Below, piece after piece: positions 1-10,600 of a stretch of 64,000 nt of DNA. Position 1 is the first letter of the stretch. The number at the start of each line of letters is the position of its first letter. Both the position numbers and the translations under genes were made by a program. The notes below the pieces were generated by a model that was not told the DNA's origin, did not search any database, and saw only the letters and a program-made list of their open reading frames with translations. The DNA is taken from contig JBGSIC010000004.1 in NCBI GenBank assembly GCA_041751875.1, positions 124,001 through 188,000 on the forward strand, read 5' to 3'. Source of the DNA: JBGSIC01 sp041751875. GTDB taxonomy: Bacteria > Bdellovibrionota > FAC87 > UBA2466 > JACKAF01.

Positions 1-2247
1 ACCTGCTACTACGGCTTTTGCGATCGCAAAAACAGCATCCTTCGTGCAGTAGAGATCACCAAAACCTTCCATTTCAATAAATAAGCGTTCTGCTCCCGAG
101 TCTTCTACATACGTAAGTGCCAACTGCTTATCTCTGCGTTGCAGGCGATAACCAAACCGTATGCAGTTTTCGTTGAGCGCAAGTTGCGGACGAACGACGA
201 GTTCCTTTGTCGCAAAGACTAGTTCCTCGGACTCCTTTGAATCGGCTACTTGAAGCATCAGTCCCGTAGTTGAGGGCTTGACTGCCTCAACACCTTTCGA
301 GCTGCGTACGAAGGCTAAAGACTTTCCTGACAACACGACAAAGGGAGCCGACTGAGCAGGTTCCCATGTCTCTGATGCGGCCCAGGATTTCGTCTTGTCT
401 AATGCGGGTTCACTATAAATAGCGCTCGCAGAAAGCGCGATCCCGCCAGGAACGGGGGTAATGCTCTCCAACTTTTCTACACGTACTAACGCTTCCTCGC
501 CTTGCCCAACGGCGGCAAAGGTCACTTCGAGACTGCCCATCGGACTGATTCGCAGATCATAGCCCGCCTTCTGCACCTCGGCCCGCAACGGTGAGATAGG
601 GCGTAAAACGCGATTTTTTCCCCACGCGCTGACCTCAAGAACCGCGTCTTTCTGATCACTGAACGAAAGAATCGCTTTTTCTCCCTGCCAGTTTACACTG
701 GAAGCGAGACCTTCTTTATTCTCATAGGCAAAACGCAGCTTGTCTCCGTCGATCAAGTACAAAGTGACTTCTTCGCCAGCGATCGCTCCAGAGGGTTGCT
801 CAGAAACGTTGCTCGCTTGGTCTATTTGCGCAACGGCATTGCCCGGACGAAAACTGTAGGCGAGAAACGCCAAGCGATTGCCCACACAATGGGCTTCCTG
901 CAATCCCTCAATTTCGCCCAAGGAGCGCTCTCCACCTGATTCTAGACGGGTAAGCGCAAACTGATAGTCACTCACATACTGTAATCGAAACGGAGAAGCC
1001 CCCTCGCAGCGCCATTTGTCGAGTTGAGGTCGCCTCGCCAGAGCACCATTAGTGCCAACTTCAAGCTGCAGATTCGCACCCTGCACATTGATGCTAAACA
1101 GCAATCCCGATTTAGGATCCAAGCTCACGGAACGATCCAAATTGTATTTGGTACCTGGCACTTGGGTACGCGCTGCGATGAGATCCGTCCCCCTAACAAC
1201 AAAGATGGCCCCCGTGTGCCGATAGGCCTTATCGTTCGCCAGTTTTACATTGCTGCCTTTGGCCAGGTTCTGAAGACCTAGTTGTTCCACCGCCAACTCA
1301 GAAGCTTGTATCAAGACGTAGGCCCCGTGGCACCGGAAGCGAAAATCTGACAACTTTTTAAACGGCACTTTTGCCAGCGGAGTTTTGCCGTAAGAAATGC
1401 GAACCCAGTCCGGGTCAGAAACACTAAACTGGTAGTCACCGCATTGTTGGTTCAGGTGTCGATTCATTACGAAAGGATAGACCAGTTCTTGGGGAGCAAT
1501 AGAAAGCGGTCTCACCTGGCCATTGATCTTGTTCACTACAGAAGTGAATTTTGCCAATCGCGGTTCAACGTAGGCCGCTTTCACATGCGCTTGAAAGCGG
1601 CGGCGAATATTCTCCAGGGAAGGCGCATCAAAGGCATAACTCCGATCACCGACCTGGTATTGAAAATCGAAGCCCAGATCGACGCCGTTCACGCTAATTC
1701 CGTAGGAGCTTGTCGGTGCTAAATAGGGAACATCCTTTCCTTCCCAAAACGCAGGCAAGAGATCGCGTAACGTTGCCGACGGTACGGTCCAACGCACATC
1801 TGTTCCGTGATAAGTGAGTAAATCGTCCTGTAGTCCACTGTACTCCCTAGCTGGGTGAACAGGCGGCAACTCTCTCGGATCGTGAACATAGAGATGTGGT
1901 GGTGCTTCATGACCGAGCTTCTGCCGCATCGATTCGCCGGGGTACAGGAAACGAGGGGTCTGTTCCCACACGCCCTGGTAATTCTCCGGCATGGGTTCGT
2001 AATAGTACATGGTCGCGCCCTTCGGAACGGGGCTTCCGTTTACCGCACTCGTTCGGTAATGAATGCGTCCAAGTTGCGCTTTTTCCCACCATTCGCGCGT
2101 ATCGGGGCGCCGGCGAGCTGGCGAGGCAGGGCTGTAACCATAACCACCGCCATAACCCTGATAACCCGATCCAAACTGGGCGTGCGCCGACATTCCTAGG
2201 CAGAGAGTGCCAAGCCCAATGAGCAGTAACAGCATTTTATCTCGCAT
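1..2247 (-). CDS. Large exported protein of unknown function, C-terminus outside the window
   Basis: An uninterrupted frame of 749 codons runs from an ATG at 2247 off the left edge, so the true length is unknown. The start is set by an AGGAG six bases upstream; this ribosome site overlaps the stop codon (TAG, 2252-2250) of the preceding gene, so the two genes are coupled. The N-terminus has a clear signal peptide (Leu-rich core, cleavage likely after AHA), followed by a Gly/Tyr-rich stretch (GYQGYGGGYGY) around residues 28-38 and then long beta-rich sequence without a motif I recognise. It is the last visible gene of the six-gene operon starting at 10702, so it presumably works outside the cytoplasmic membrane with the protease and AAA+ proteins. 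I do not recognise the family. Confidence 0.85.
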   Translation of the reverse strand, partial: MRDKMLLLLIGLGTLCLGMSAHAQFGSGYQGYGGGYGYSPASPARRRPDTREWWEKAQLGRIHYRTSAVNGSPVPKGATMYYYEPMPENYQGVWEQTPRFLYPGESMRQKLGHEAPPHLYVHDPRELPPVHPAREYSGLQDDLLTYHGTDVRWTVPSATLRDLLPAFWEGKDVPYLAPTSSYGISVNGVDLGFDFQYQVGDRSYAFDAPSLENIRRRFQAHVKAAYVEPRLAKFTSVVNKINGQVRPLSIAPQELVYPFVMNRHLNQQCGDYQFSVSDPDWVRISYGKTPLAKVPFKKLSDFRFRCHGAYVLIQASELAVEQLGLQNLAKGSNVKLANDKAYRHTGAIFVVRGTDLIAARTQVPGTKYNLDRSVSLDPKSGLLFSINVQGANLQLEVGTNGALARRPQLDKWRCEGASPFRLQYVSDYQFALTRLESGGERSLGEIEGLQEAHCVGNRLAFLAYSFRPGNAVAQIDQASNVSEQPSGAIAGEEVTLYLIDGDKLRFAYENKEGLASSVNWQGEKAILSFSDQKDAVLEVSAWGKNRVLRPISPLRAEVQKAGYDLRISPMGSLEVTFAAVGQGEEALVRVEKLESITPVPGGIALSASAIYSEPALDKTKSWAASETWEPAQSAPFVVLSGKSLAFVRSSKGVEAVKPSTTGLMLQVADSKESEELVFATKELVVRPQLALNENCIRFGYRLQRRDKQLALTYVEDSGAERLFIEMEGFGDLYCTKDAVFAIAKAVVAG

Positions 2248-2249
2248 AT

Positions 2250-3098
2250 CTAACTCCTATGCCTTCCCGTTAAATCCGAGCCAAACCGGGTTTGTAGTGT
2301 TCGCAGCTTGATCACGCTGACCTCGTCAAAAGTCTGATTCCACAAAATCTTGTCGTCTTCTGAACCGCCCACCAACGACCCCAGCATTCCCAGCGCCATC
2401 CAATTCCCATCCCTTCCGCGCGCGACGAGCGGCGAACCCGCCATGCCAGCTTTAAAAAGACAGCGACTCATTCCCCAAGCCGTCATCTCAAGACCCCATT
2501 CTTTTTCTTTGGTCCGGCAAAACGAACAACTTTCGCGCGCAAGGACGCAATTCTTGGAGTAATAGCGGCTACCGAGCTCCGAGTACCCGACAACTGCCCA
2601 CTCTCTCGGACGTGGGCTGCCTTTTTCGAGCGCCCCAATCTTGAGGTACTCTGGGTGGCTTCCTTCGATTTCGTAGACGATAAAGCCGTAGCGCGGGTTG
2701 CTTTGCATCACACGCCGCACACGGTAAGCGCCCTTTCCGCCCTTGCGATCCTTTAAGGCCTGCACCCGAGAGGTGTAGATGCGCACGGAAGAAGCCTCAG
2801 GTACCTCGAGCGAATCCGGACTACGCACGCTCAAAAAAAGAGAGGGGCTAATAAAAAATCCGGACGCCAGTTTTAAATGACTAGCGTTGTAAGTTTGATT
2901 GAGCGTTTGCACCTCAATTGTTTTGGAAGATTGAGTTCGCTCGACAAAGCCTATTGCTCCGAGCAAGTTAGCCTCGCGTTCCACCAACTCGGGAAAATCT
3001 GTTCCCACTGAATCGTCGGCAATGCTGAAGAGTTCAGGGTCTGCTCCCCAAAGCGAAACGACACTGAACCAGCAGAATAGTAGAGCGACTGTCTTCAC
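2250..3098 (-). CDS. Exported trypsin-like pseudoprotease
   Basis: A 282-residue protein with a signal peptide (MKTVALLFCWFSVVSLWGA). I chose the GTG at 3098 because it overlaps the upstream stop (GTGA) and has GGAG seven bases before it; a longer frame exists but lacks a signal sequence. The fold resembles the protease encoded just upstream: ASGFFISPSLFLS aligns with GNGVFVSPRHYLT, and GMAGSPL with GQSGSGL. By this alignment the catalytic His is Ser93, the Asp is Gly138 and the Ser is Ala220, so all three triad positions are lost. A CVLARESCSFC stretch near residues 184-194 suggests disulfides or metal binding. It is probably a non-catalytic binding partner or decoy of its paralogue. The fold assignment is by eye and moderately sure; loss of the triad follows from it. 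Confidence 0.8.
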   Translation of the reverse strand: MKTVALLFCWFSVVSLWGADPELFSIADDSVGTDFPELVEREANLLGAIGFVERTQSSKTIEVQTLNQTYNASHLKLASGFFISPSLFLSVRSPDSLEVPEASSVRIYTSRVQALKDRKGGKGAYRVRRVMQSNPRYGFIVYEIEGSHPEYLKIGALEKGSPRPREWAVVGYSELGSRYYSKNCVLARESCSFCRTKEKEWGLEMTAWGMSRCLFKAGMAGSPLVARGRDGNWMALGMLGSLVGGSEDDKILWNQTFDEVSVIKLRTLQTRFGSDLTGRHRS

Positions 3099-4237
3099 CC
3101 TTCTTCTCCCTGTTCTGTGTGTGCTTCCCATTCCTCCACACTTTCTTGAATGCTCTGCGCCTCTTCGGGAAATTTCGCTCTAAACTCAGCGGCCGAAATA
3201 ACGTGTACAGGTGTTCTGACAAAGTCGTCCGGCATAAACTCGTGGGTCTTTCCGTGAACATCTGTTTCGGTTGTTCCGGAAAGTACGCTCGAAAGGATTC
3301 CAGAGAGATAAATCTTCTTTCCTTCCAGTCGGAAAAGGCCCGACCCGCTCTGGCCTTCCTCGGCAAACCCATCAAAGTATCCGCCGTACTGTCTCGAAGC
3401 GTGGGCACAGCTACCTGTGGCACACCCTGTTGTCGGGCAACTTCCTGTCGTGCAGTTCGCATTGGGCGAGGTGGTGGAGGCGCTGGAAGAAGGCGCGGGA
3501 GTGGAGAAGCTGTCAGCCAGTGCATGCCGTAGCGCCGCCTGATCCCCTCGGATGGTCCCTGAATTGCGCGCACTGTAGCCACCAGTAGGCCAAAACAAAT
3601 GACTCAGATCGGGTGAGGATTGAGAAGCAGTGTTCGAGTTCCCTTGGCCGGGCACGGGACACGTACCACCTGGACACGTCGCCATGCTACCGGCTTCGCC
3701 GGCGAGACAAGCACTTGATTGGCTTCCCCGTGCGAGCATCTCGATATTCTCGACAAAAGATCCATAACCTTGCACTAGGTACGATACAGAGGTGTAAGCC
3801 CGGCCGGACTGAAAACTTCTCGGGTCGAGCGGCACATAGTGTGCGCTTGGAGGAGACACTTCAATAAGCGCCAAATCAAGTACCGGATCTTGGACCACGA
3901 CTTCCACGCATTGGTGCCGTTTCCCGTCCCGTGCGCGGCTCAAGGATCCACCCGCGAGCATACGACCCGAAACTAAAGTCCGAATTTCCAATTCCTCGCA
4001 TTTTCCGCTCGCGACAACATGATTCGCCGTTAGGTAATGGCGAGGGGAAACAAAGACCCCGTTCCCCCAGTTACTTTCCAGCTGAGTCGTTCCCGTTGCA
4101 CGAAACAGTTTATCCAACGGCACTTCAGGATGACGCCGAATAAGCGTTTGCCACTTCGCTGTGTGGAGTTTTACCGCGGCCTGCCCAGGGCACTGAACCC
4201 ATAGGAAAGAGACTAGCAGGAGTGAAGCGATCCGCAT
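3095..4237 (-). CDS. Exported trypsin-like serine protease
   Basis: A 380-residue S1/HtrA-like protease with an N-terminal signal peptide ending near GQAAV. The triad is visible: His73 in LTANHVV, Asp121 in DLALIEV and Ser297 in GQSGSGLF. Between the Asp and Ser lies a long insertion (about residues 170-285), rich in Ser, Thr, Gly and Cys, with CPGGTCP and CTTGSCPTTGC motifs, probably a disulfide-rich surface loop or linker. There is no PDZ domain after the catalytic domain; the tail is acidic. The ATG at 4237 shares one base with the upstream stop (TAATG), and an AGGAGG-like site lies inside the upstream coding end. The operon places it between an AAA+ protein and a pseudoprotease paralogue, suggesting it is the effector peptidase of the system. 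Substrate unknown. Confidence 0.85.
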   Translation of the reverse strand: MRIASLLLVSFLWVQCPGQAAVKLHTAKWQTLIRRHPEVPLDKLFRATGTTQLESNWGNGVFVSPRHYLTANHVVASGKCEELEIRTLVSGRMLAGGSLSRARDGKRHQCVEVVVQDPVLDLALIEVSPPSAHYVPLDPRSFQSGRAYTSVSYLVQGYGSFVENIEMLARGSQSSACLAGEAGSMATCPGGTCPVPGQGNSNTASQSSPDLSHLFWPTGGYSARNSGTIRGDQAALRHALADSFSTPAPSSSASTTSPNANCTTGSCPTTGCATGSCAHASRQYGGYFDGFAEEGQSGSGLFRLEGKKIYLSGILSSVLSGTTETDVHGKTHEFMPDDFVRTPVHVISAAEFRAKFPEEAQSIQESVEEWEAHTEQGEEG

Positions 4238-6879
4238 TACTCCTCCTCCTTTTTAGGAGCGAGTGAAAACTCTAGTTTCCCGTTGAATGCTGCAATTACG
4301 ATCGTGCGATTCTTCACATTCTGCGAACGCATCTCCGGCTGACGGCAGAACAGTTGCAGCTTCGAGTACACCTGTTTTGTAAGCAAATCCTTCGCGGCTC
4401 GGGCCCCCAGATCAAATGCATTTCTGCCTTCGGGTCCCCAAGCCTGTTCCAACAACAAGGCTTCGGCCGCAGGCGTAAAACTCAAATTCAGCTGATAGTT
4501 CTCCTTGAACTTTTTCGTAACGATCCCTTGGAACGTATGAACAAGCTCTTTCACATCCTCTTTACTAAAATGGTGCAAGATCACGACGTTGTCGTACCCA
4601 ATGCGCCCAATAACCTGAGGACTGATTTTTCCCGTATCAATCAAGTCGCTGATGAGCTCACGCTTAAGATCTTCTTCGCTCCATGTCTTGATAACTGATT
4701 CGCGTGGCTCGATACCGTTGAGCTTCCAGTTGTCGTACTGGTCAATTAGGTCAGAGGTTTCCACACTCGACGATTGAACCCGTTCCTGTTCATTCCCTTG
4801 AGCGCCAAAGTTAGAGGTGAGAAAAACCAGACCGCGTGTCCAGCGAACATTGTGCAAGTGCGCATCTTGAAAACGGCCCCGCTCCAAGAAAGGATAAAGC
4901 GTCTGCAAGACCGAGACATGGGCCTTATCGATTTCCTCAAACACCAAAATCGCCTGCGGGTTGTCACGCAGCATTTGAATAAACTTACTCCCCTCTTCCA
5001 TAAATCCCACGTATCCGGGGCGAGATCCTGTCAGCGTCGCGGAGGACGACTGGTCCGAGGCGGCACTCAACTCCACAGGCAACCAGGGCCACTCCACACC
5101 ATTTTCTTTAAGCGCCTGTGAAAGTTGTTCGGGAATGAAACTTTTTCCCACGCCAGAAGGGCCTAAGAAAAGCATCACAGGCACCCCCAGCTCGCCACCG
5201 TCGCCGTCGGTCTCCAAGGGCTTATCGTCTGCCACCAGGAGAAGCTGCCTCAAAACTGCTTCTTTAGCGGGTTTCAGGCCAACTATTCGTTTGTCCATTT
5301 CCTTATAGAAATTTTCGGGCACGGTGAATTTTCTCAAGCCCTCTTCATCGTTCTGCTCGGCAATGGTGGTAATCCGCGTGACTTCTGCAAGATAGCGCCG
5401 CACCAATCGCTCATCGGCCAGACGTTTACCGTTCTCCCTGGTCTTAAGAATTTCCCCTTCTTTCAAATAGCTTTGAGAGTTACGTGCTACCGAAAGCATC
5501 AGGTGCATCGACTTCTGAGGCTGAGCGACTTTTTCTTCGGGAATAAACTGATTCGTTAAACGGATGATTTCATCCACCGTCGTATCGGAAAAGGCGATCC
5601 CATATTGCCTTTCTAATTTCGTCGCATAGTCTTTCAGAATTGTTGCTAGTGCTTCCCCCTCCGCAGGCGCAACGCTAATCTGAGAGAAAGCACCCAGAAA
5701 GTCGGTGGCTCGCCCCTGTAGAAGATTGAGTCCACCGGCATCGGTCCGTCCAATCACGATGACACGACCTGTTTCAATATCCCGCTGCATCGCCGCCGTG
5801 GCGTCCTTCTTTTCTCCCGACTTAGTCACACCCAGGTCTTTCAGGTTCTCGATTGCGGGAATATATAGAATGACTTTCTTTTGTCGGGCGATGTCGAACA
5901 GCTTGTTCACTTTTCCCACGGTGACATCTACATACCCCTCCGCACCAAGCACCTTCCAGTTGATCTCAAATAGTTTCCAGCCACTTTCACCAAAAACAGT
6001 TTCTTTGCCCGAGAGTGCAGAAGCTAGCTGATAGACTACCTGCTCAGCCTCAGCTCCCACTTTCTGGTCAATGAGGAGCACACTGCTACGACCTGAAGCC
6101 GAAAAATGGCGAAGGACCTGATCGGCATAACTTCCGAAGAAGGGGTGTGAGTCGATTCTACCCAGTTTCGCTTCTTGCGTGAGATCCACTGCCTGAAAAT
6201 CTTCTTTCAAGGAAGTTACATTCTCCGGGGTCAAGTCATAGAACTGCGTTTGTCCCTCAGTTTGTTTTCCTTCCTGGTCGTAAAAAGTTCGCGTTAGCCG
6301 AAAATCGACCATCACCTTATCGGCAAGTAGTTCCACCTTGACGTCCCCGGTGCGGACATCTGCCGTGCTGGCTTTGGTGATCGATACGGTCCCCTTCTCC
6401 TTAATATAGGAGGCCACCACCACGGATGAACCTGCTACCGCAGTAAAAAAGAACCCACTACTGTGCAAGGAAAGCTGACTCACCCCACTGGTGAACCTAA
6501 AAGGACGGTCCCCCTCAAGCTGCAACGAAAGCAAAGATTCGGCGGTTTTTCCTGGCTCCAACAGTATGACTCCGCCCATGCGTTGTCCGTCCTGCACCAC
6601 CGATCGGCTTGGGAGTTTCAAAATACAGTGTTCGACAGCGGGATCTTCCACGAGCTCTACTTTGTCTGGCTGCTTGATACTCTCAATGAGTTTTTTCGAG
6701 AGCGCGGGGACCTTCTGATCCTCTTTTACCCAATCGTAATCAAGGCCCTTACCCACTTGAAGAGTCCAATCGGTTGGACCTGACGTTTTCTTCCCCTCAC
6801 GTAACCCAAGTTCAATACCCAGAGCGGAAAATCCAATGAACAAAAACACCGAAACAGCGCATGCGCTTAGTTTAATCAT
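4237..6879 (-). CDS. Clp/Hsp100-like tandem AAA+ ATPase with signal-peptide-like N-terminus
   Basis: An 880-residue protein. Residues 4-22 form a hydrophobic signal or anchor segment. About 40-240 is an unrecognised beta-rich domain. About 245-470 aligns with a ClpB D1 module whose Walker A is degenerate (LLIDQKVGAEAE) and whose Walker B acidic pair is replaced (ILYIPAIE). About 530-870 is a ClpA/ClpB-like D2 module: Walker A GPSGVGKS (573-580), pore loop GYVG (622-625), Walker B LVFEEIDKAH (Glu648-Glu649), sensor 1 TSN (Asn690), arginine finger in IGRIG (Arg759) and sensor 2 GAR (Arg827). The D2 should therefore bind ATP and thread protein. The usual Walker B Asp is Glu. ATGA overlap with the vWA gene shows coupling. 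An ATPase with an export signal is paradoxical: either it is anchored with the AAA+ part inside, or it acts where ATP is available. Confidence 0.85.
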   Translation of the reverse strand: MIKLSACAVSVFLFIGFSALGIELGLREGKKTSGPTDWTLQVGKGLDYDWVKEDQKVPALSKKLIESIKQPDKVELVEDPAVEHCILKLPSRSVVQDGQRMGGVILLEPGKTAESLLSLQLEGDRPFRFTSGVSQLSLHSSGFFFTAVAGSSVVVASYIKEKGTVSITKASTADVRTGDVKVELLADKVMVDFRLTRTFYDQEGKQTEGQTQFYDLTPENVTSLKEDFQAVDLTQEAKLGRIDSHPFFGSYADQVLRHFSASGRSSVLLIDQKVGAEAEQVVYQLASALSGKETVFGESGWKLFEINWKVLGAEGYVDVTVGKVNKLFDIARQKKVILYIPAIENLKDLGVTKSGEKKDATAAMQRDIETGRVIVIGRTDAGGLNLLQGRATDFLGAFSQISVAPAEGEALATILKDYATKLERQYGIAFSDTTVDEIIRLTNQFIPEEKVAQPQKSMHLMLSVARNSQSYLKEGEILKTRENGKRLADERLVRRYLAEVTRITTIAEQNDEEGLRKFTVPENFYKEMDKRIVGLKPAKEAVLRQLLLVADDKPLETDGDGGELGVPVMLFLGPSGVGKSFIPEQLSQALKENGVEWPWLPVELSAASDQSSSATLTGSRPGYVGFMEEGSKFIQMLRDNPQAILVFEEIDKAHVSVLQTLYPFLERGRFQDAHLHNVRWTRGLVFLTSNFGAQGNEQERVQSSSVETSDLIDQYDNWKLNGIEPRESVIKTWSEEDLKRELISDLIDTGKISPQVIGRIGYDNVVILHHFSKEDVKELVHTFQGIVTKKFKENYQLNLSFTPAAEALLLEQAWGPEGRNAFDLGARAAKDLLTKQVYSKLQLFCRQPEMRSQNVKNRTIVIAAFNGKLEFSLAPKKEEE

Positions 6880-7658
6880 CGCCCCGATTCCTCTCGTTCC
6901 TTCTTTTGTTCACTCTCTAGCCGTGCTCGTGCCCTTTCTCTCTCGCGTTTCTTGGCAGCACCATCCGATTCCTCTGCGTCTCCTGCTCCTTGAGCAATTT
7001 GCTTGTTGCGTCTTGCTCGCAAGGAAGCGCGCAAACGGCTCTTGTCCTTCGCCTTGCGCGCGATTTCTGAAAGAGCTTTGTTTGCCTCTTCCGCAGTCTC
7101 CGCAAAGTAGGTTTTGCCGTGAGTCATTTCACTTAGCTTTTCGAGGCTCTGAACTACGGTTTGATCGACCGACGAAGTGATTACGTTGATCTCCATACAG
7201 AATGCGTCAGAATCCAGAATTTCCATTCCCGGATTGCCTTCGCAGGTGTCAAAGTTGTCGGTAAATAAAGCAACTTGCGGACAGAGATCTGTTTGTTCCA
7301 TCACCCCGCGCGCCACTCGTAGGGCGCCCGCGAGATCCGTATCCCCATCTGCTTCCAAAGAGGAGAGGCTACTTTTAATCGCATCCGCGTTTCCCCTCTT
7401 TAAGGCGGGACCATAAACGATAGATTCTGGTCCGCACCCCGAAAAGTGTATGAGACCAGCGGGATCCTGGGGTCCAAGACGATCCAAGAGACTTGCTGCT
7501 TGAGTCTTCACGCTTCCGAGTTGGTCCCACATACTTCCAGACCGATCCACCACAATGAGTACGCCCTCACTCTTTTTGCTGACTTCCTCCACCCTCTGTT
7601 GCGCTTCCGCCGAATCCAACATCCCCCAAAAACTAAGGACTAAAAAAAAGAATCTCAT
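6876..7658 (-). CDS. Exported von Willebrand factor A domain protein
   Basis: A 260-residue protein starting at the ATG at 7658, which overlaps the upstream stop as ATGA and has AGGAGG in front. A longer in-frame extension lacks a signal sequence and overlaps the upstream gene, so I rejected it. Residues 1-19 are a signal peptide (cleavage near AEA). The vWA domain (about 30-200) carries a complete MIDAS: Asp38, Ser40 and Ser42 in VVDRSGSM, Thr107 in DGDTDLAG and Asp134 in LFTDNFD, so it should bind a divalent cation and ligand. Several Cys residues could form disulfides. The C-terminal 60 residues are highly charged (Lys/Arg/Glu), likely helical. It lies between two AAA+ genes, as vWA partners of AAA+ machines often do; it may be the substrate adaptor. 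Confidence 0.88.
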   Translation of the reverse strand: MRFFFLVLSFWGMLDSAEAQQRVEEVSKKSEGVLIVVDRSGSMWDQLGSVKTQAASLLDRLGPQDPAGLIHFSGCGPESIVYGPALKRGNADAIKSSLSSLEADGDTDLAGALRVARGVMEQTDLCPQVALFTDNFDTCEGNPGMEILDSDAFCMEINVITSSVDQTVVQSLEKLSEMTHGKTYFAETAEEANKALSEIARKAKDKSRLRASLRARRNKQIAQGAGDAEESDGAAKKRERERARARLESEQKKEREESGR

Positions 7659-10600
7659 TTGCCCTCCTGGCAAAACCGCTGCACATAGTCTTCGAATTCT
7701 TTCTCCGAAACAGAGACATCCAATACGCCGGCGTTGTCTCGCAAGTACTGACAGACAAACTTTTGGTCCTGCTTCTCTGTCCAGCCTGATAAATCCGGAA
7801 GCAATGAGCTGTCGCTCCAAAGATCGGCAAACCCCTCATCCAGGTTGGAGAGAACGACAAACGGTTCTGAGGAAAGAGCGTCTTCATTCTGGATAATGGC
7901 TAAATCCGTGACATCTGCTTTGACAAAGGGCCTTAGGAAAACGGGCTGACTAAAAATGCTGTCACCCAAACGATTCTTGATGGAGCGAGCCCCGGCACGA
8001 GCGTCTTTCTCCTGTGAAACCAATTCCATGATGAGATTGGGATCAACTCGCACATTTTTGGAATTCTGCCTCCGTAGTTCCATAATCCGATTCTTCGCCA
8101 ACACAATGCCTAACTCTAGGAGTTGAGGGGTTGAAAATGGACGAAAAGGAAACACGGTGGACTCGATGCGCCCCCAAATGCGGGGCTTAAGAATGGCCGG
8201 GTCGCCATTTTGCCCCCTCGTTAGAGCCAAGCCGATTTCATCCCTTATCGAGGAGTCCGTTACATCCCCTCGGTTGATAATCTCTTCCCCCCAGTTGGCG
8301 GTCCAGAAAACCATCGTATTGGAGAAATCGAGCTCGACTTCTGTCCCTTCCCCGTAGATGCCGTTATCCATGATCCCTGCTAGGCGGTCGATCGCCAGGC
8401 GGTTGTCTTCTATTTGATCCACGTCATCAAAAAGCACTATGCGGATATCCGTCTCGGCCTCTTTGATCTTTCGATAGATAGGAGAGTCGGCTGTGATTCT
8501 CGAAAACTCGCTCATATCAACTTTTACAATCGAGTCTTTCCCCGAAATAAGTTCCGCAAGACGTTCTGGAATGAAGGTTTTCCCTGCCCCGGTCGGCCCC
8601 AAGAAAATGAACTTTGCCAACGGACCCGTTTCGTAGATGCGATTGCCGGATTTAATGGCGTCCAAAGCAACACAAACGGCGTCGATGATTTCATCATGCG
8701 AAACCACATCTGTACGAAGCTGCTCGCAAACCTTTTTGGGGTTCAAGCGTTTTCTGAAAGTGTCTTGGCCGCTTCGATAAGACAGCCAATCCTGCATAGC
8801 AGCTCGATCGATTGTGCTCGAATCTGCAGAAAAGGTTTCCAGGTAGTCGAAAAGATCTTCCATCGCGATCATTTCTCGACGTGGAGACTGCAAACGACTA
8901 CCCATTCCTTGCGAAACTACGAAGTTGGTGAATACTTCGTATCCGTCCTTGGAGAATCGCTTTCCTTTTCTTCTCTCCAGATCTGCCCGGTACCCTTCGA
9001 CTACCTTAAGAATTTCTTCCGGGGTGAGGTTGGGGACGCTCACTTTTTCCGCGTACTGAAACACGCCCGGAAATTGCGCGCGTAGTTCTTTGTACACATC
9101 CGCGCGCATTGAGAGAACCACTCGTGATTCTCCGCTCAAAATGCTCTTCTGAAAATAGTTCCAAAAATCGGAGAACAAGGATTCCCCATTCCCTCGGGAA
9201 ACCTGATGAACTTCACTACTAGGAAAATCGCTGAGATAGACGATGGAACGCCGACCACTCACTGCCTCATGCAATACTTCCAGTCGATCGGTGATTTCTT
9301 CGCGGTCCTCGAAATCGAACGCGGAAGGGGCTAAGCGATATACCCGCTCTAGCTCTGAGAGAGACTCCGAAGTTGGGATACTCTGCGTGACGGTCTTCCA
9401 AACAAAGTCGCTTACCAATTGATCCGGTAGCTGACCGTCTTCATAGACGATCAAGGCAAACGTTCTCTGAGAGCTTCCGAGAATGCGACTGAGTTGCTTG
9501 GCAATATCAGCGTTGCTGTAAACAGAAAGGTGCCCACCCGATTGGATCTCAGGTAACCAATCCACGGGGGTATCCACTCCAGCATCCAACTGGAATAGCT
9601 CCATTTGTGAGTCTTCCTCAACCCCCAATCCGGTAAAACGGCTCCGCTCGCTTACGTAGGCTACAAGAGTATTATCTTTGGACAAAGTGTAGGGGCGCCT
9701 GCGCGTTCCAGTCGTATTTCCCTTCTCGATATAGAATCGAAATCCGTAGGTAAGAAACGTTTCGTCTTTCTCCATTTCTCTAATGACAGAACGCTCTCCC
9801 GAGAAGCTTTTCTGGCCCCAATCGATCGCTCGCAGAAAAACCTTTCCCTTCTCGGACGAGTAAATCCCATCGGGGGTGAGTGCCACTGGCCATTTCACTC
9901 CTGATTCGAGAAGCTTTCCTTTCCCTGTAGCGAGATCGATAAGCGCCACTCCCATGGACTCACATGCGGGGAAAGAATCAGGATTCGAGTCGGGACGCGT
10001 GTCGGGAGGACACGTCATCATGAGCACCTGGTTGCTATGGGTGTGATGAAAAGCCAAGGGCGTCGGACGCGAGTTAATGTTCTTCACCGCAACCATGGGT
10101 TGGGTTTCGTTTTTATCTCCCTCAACAGAAACTAAAATGGGTTGACCCTCGGTTTCTTGACGATCGGTCGAAGCCATCGCCAGATTGGGGTGCTTTTTAA
10201 TGAAAGGACGCCATACCCGATTGAACCAGAAAACCCCTCCATTCACGGCCTTCCAATGCTCATCTGATTCAGGGAAAGGAAGAAAACGCTCCGGGTGCCA
10301 TTTGCCGTCGCGCTTTTGCGCCAAGCGGTATCGCTGCTGTCCCGGCAGGAGTAACCACAACTCGGGACTCTTAGGATCTCCCTTCGGGTAAACAATTCCC
10401 AGATGAGAGGTGCCCACCAAACCCGGCAACTCAAACCTGACCTCCGAAATGAGTTGGCCCTTATGAATGTCTGGGCGCGACCAGGCGTCACGGTGATCTT
10501 GGAGATAGAGACCCGTAGGTAAACGGAGGCCCTCAAACTCCTCAGTGCGCAGGCGCTCGCGTATCACCGAACAACGTTCATGCGTAAGCGGTAAATACCA

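Noticed and set aside
8414..9085. 223-codon open frame on the plus strand
   Set aside because: It is entirely antisense to the well-supported AAA+ gene (7655-10702), lacks a ribosome site and shows no protein features.
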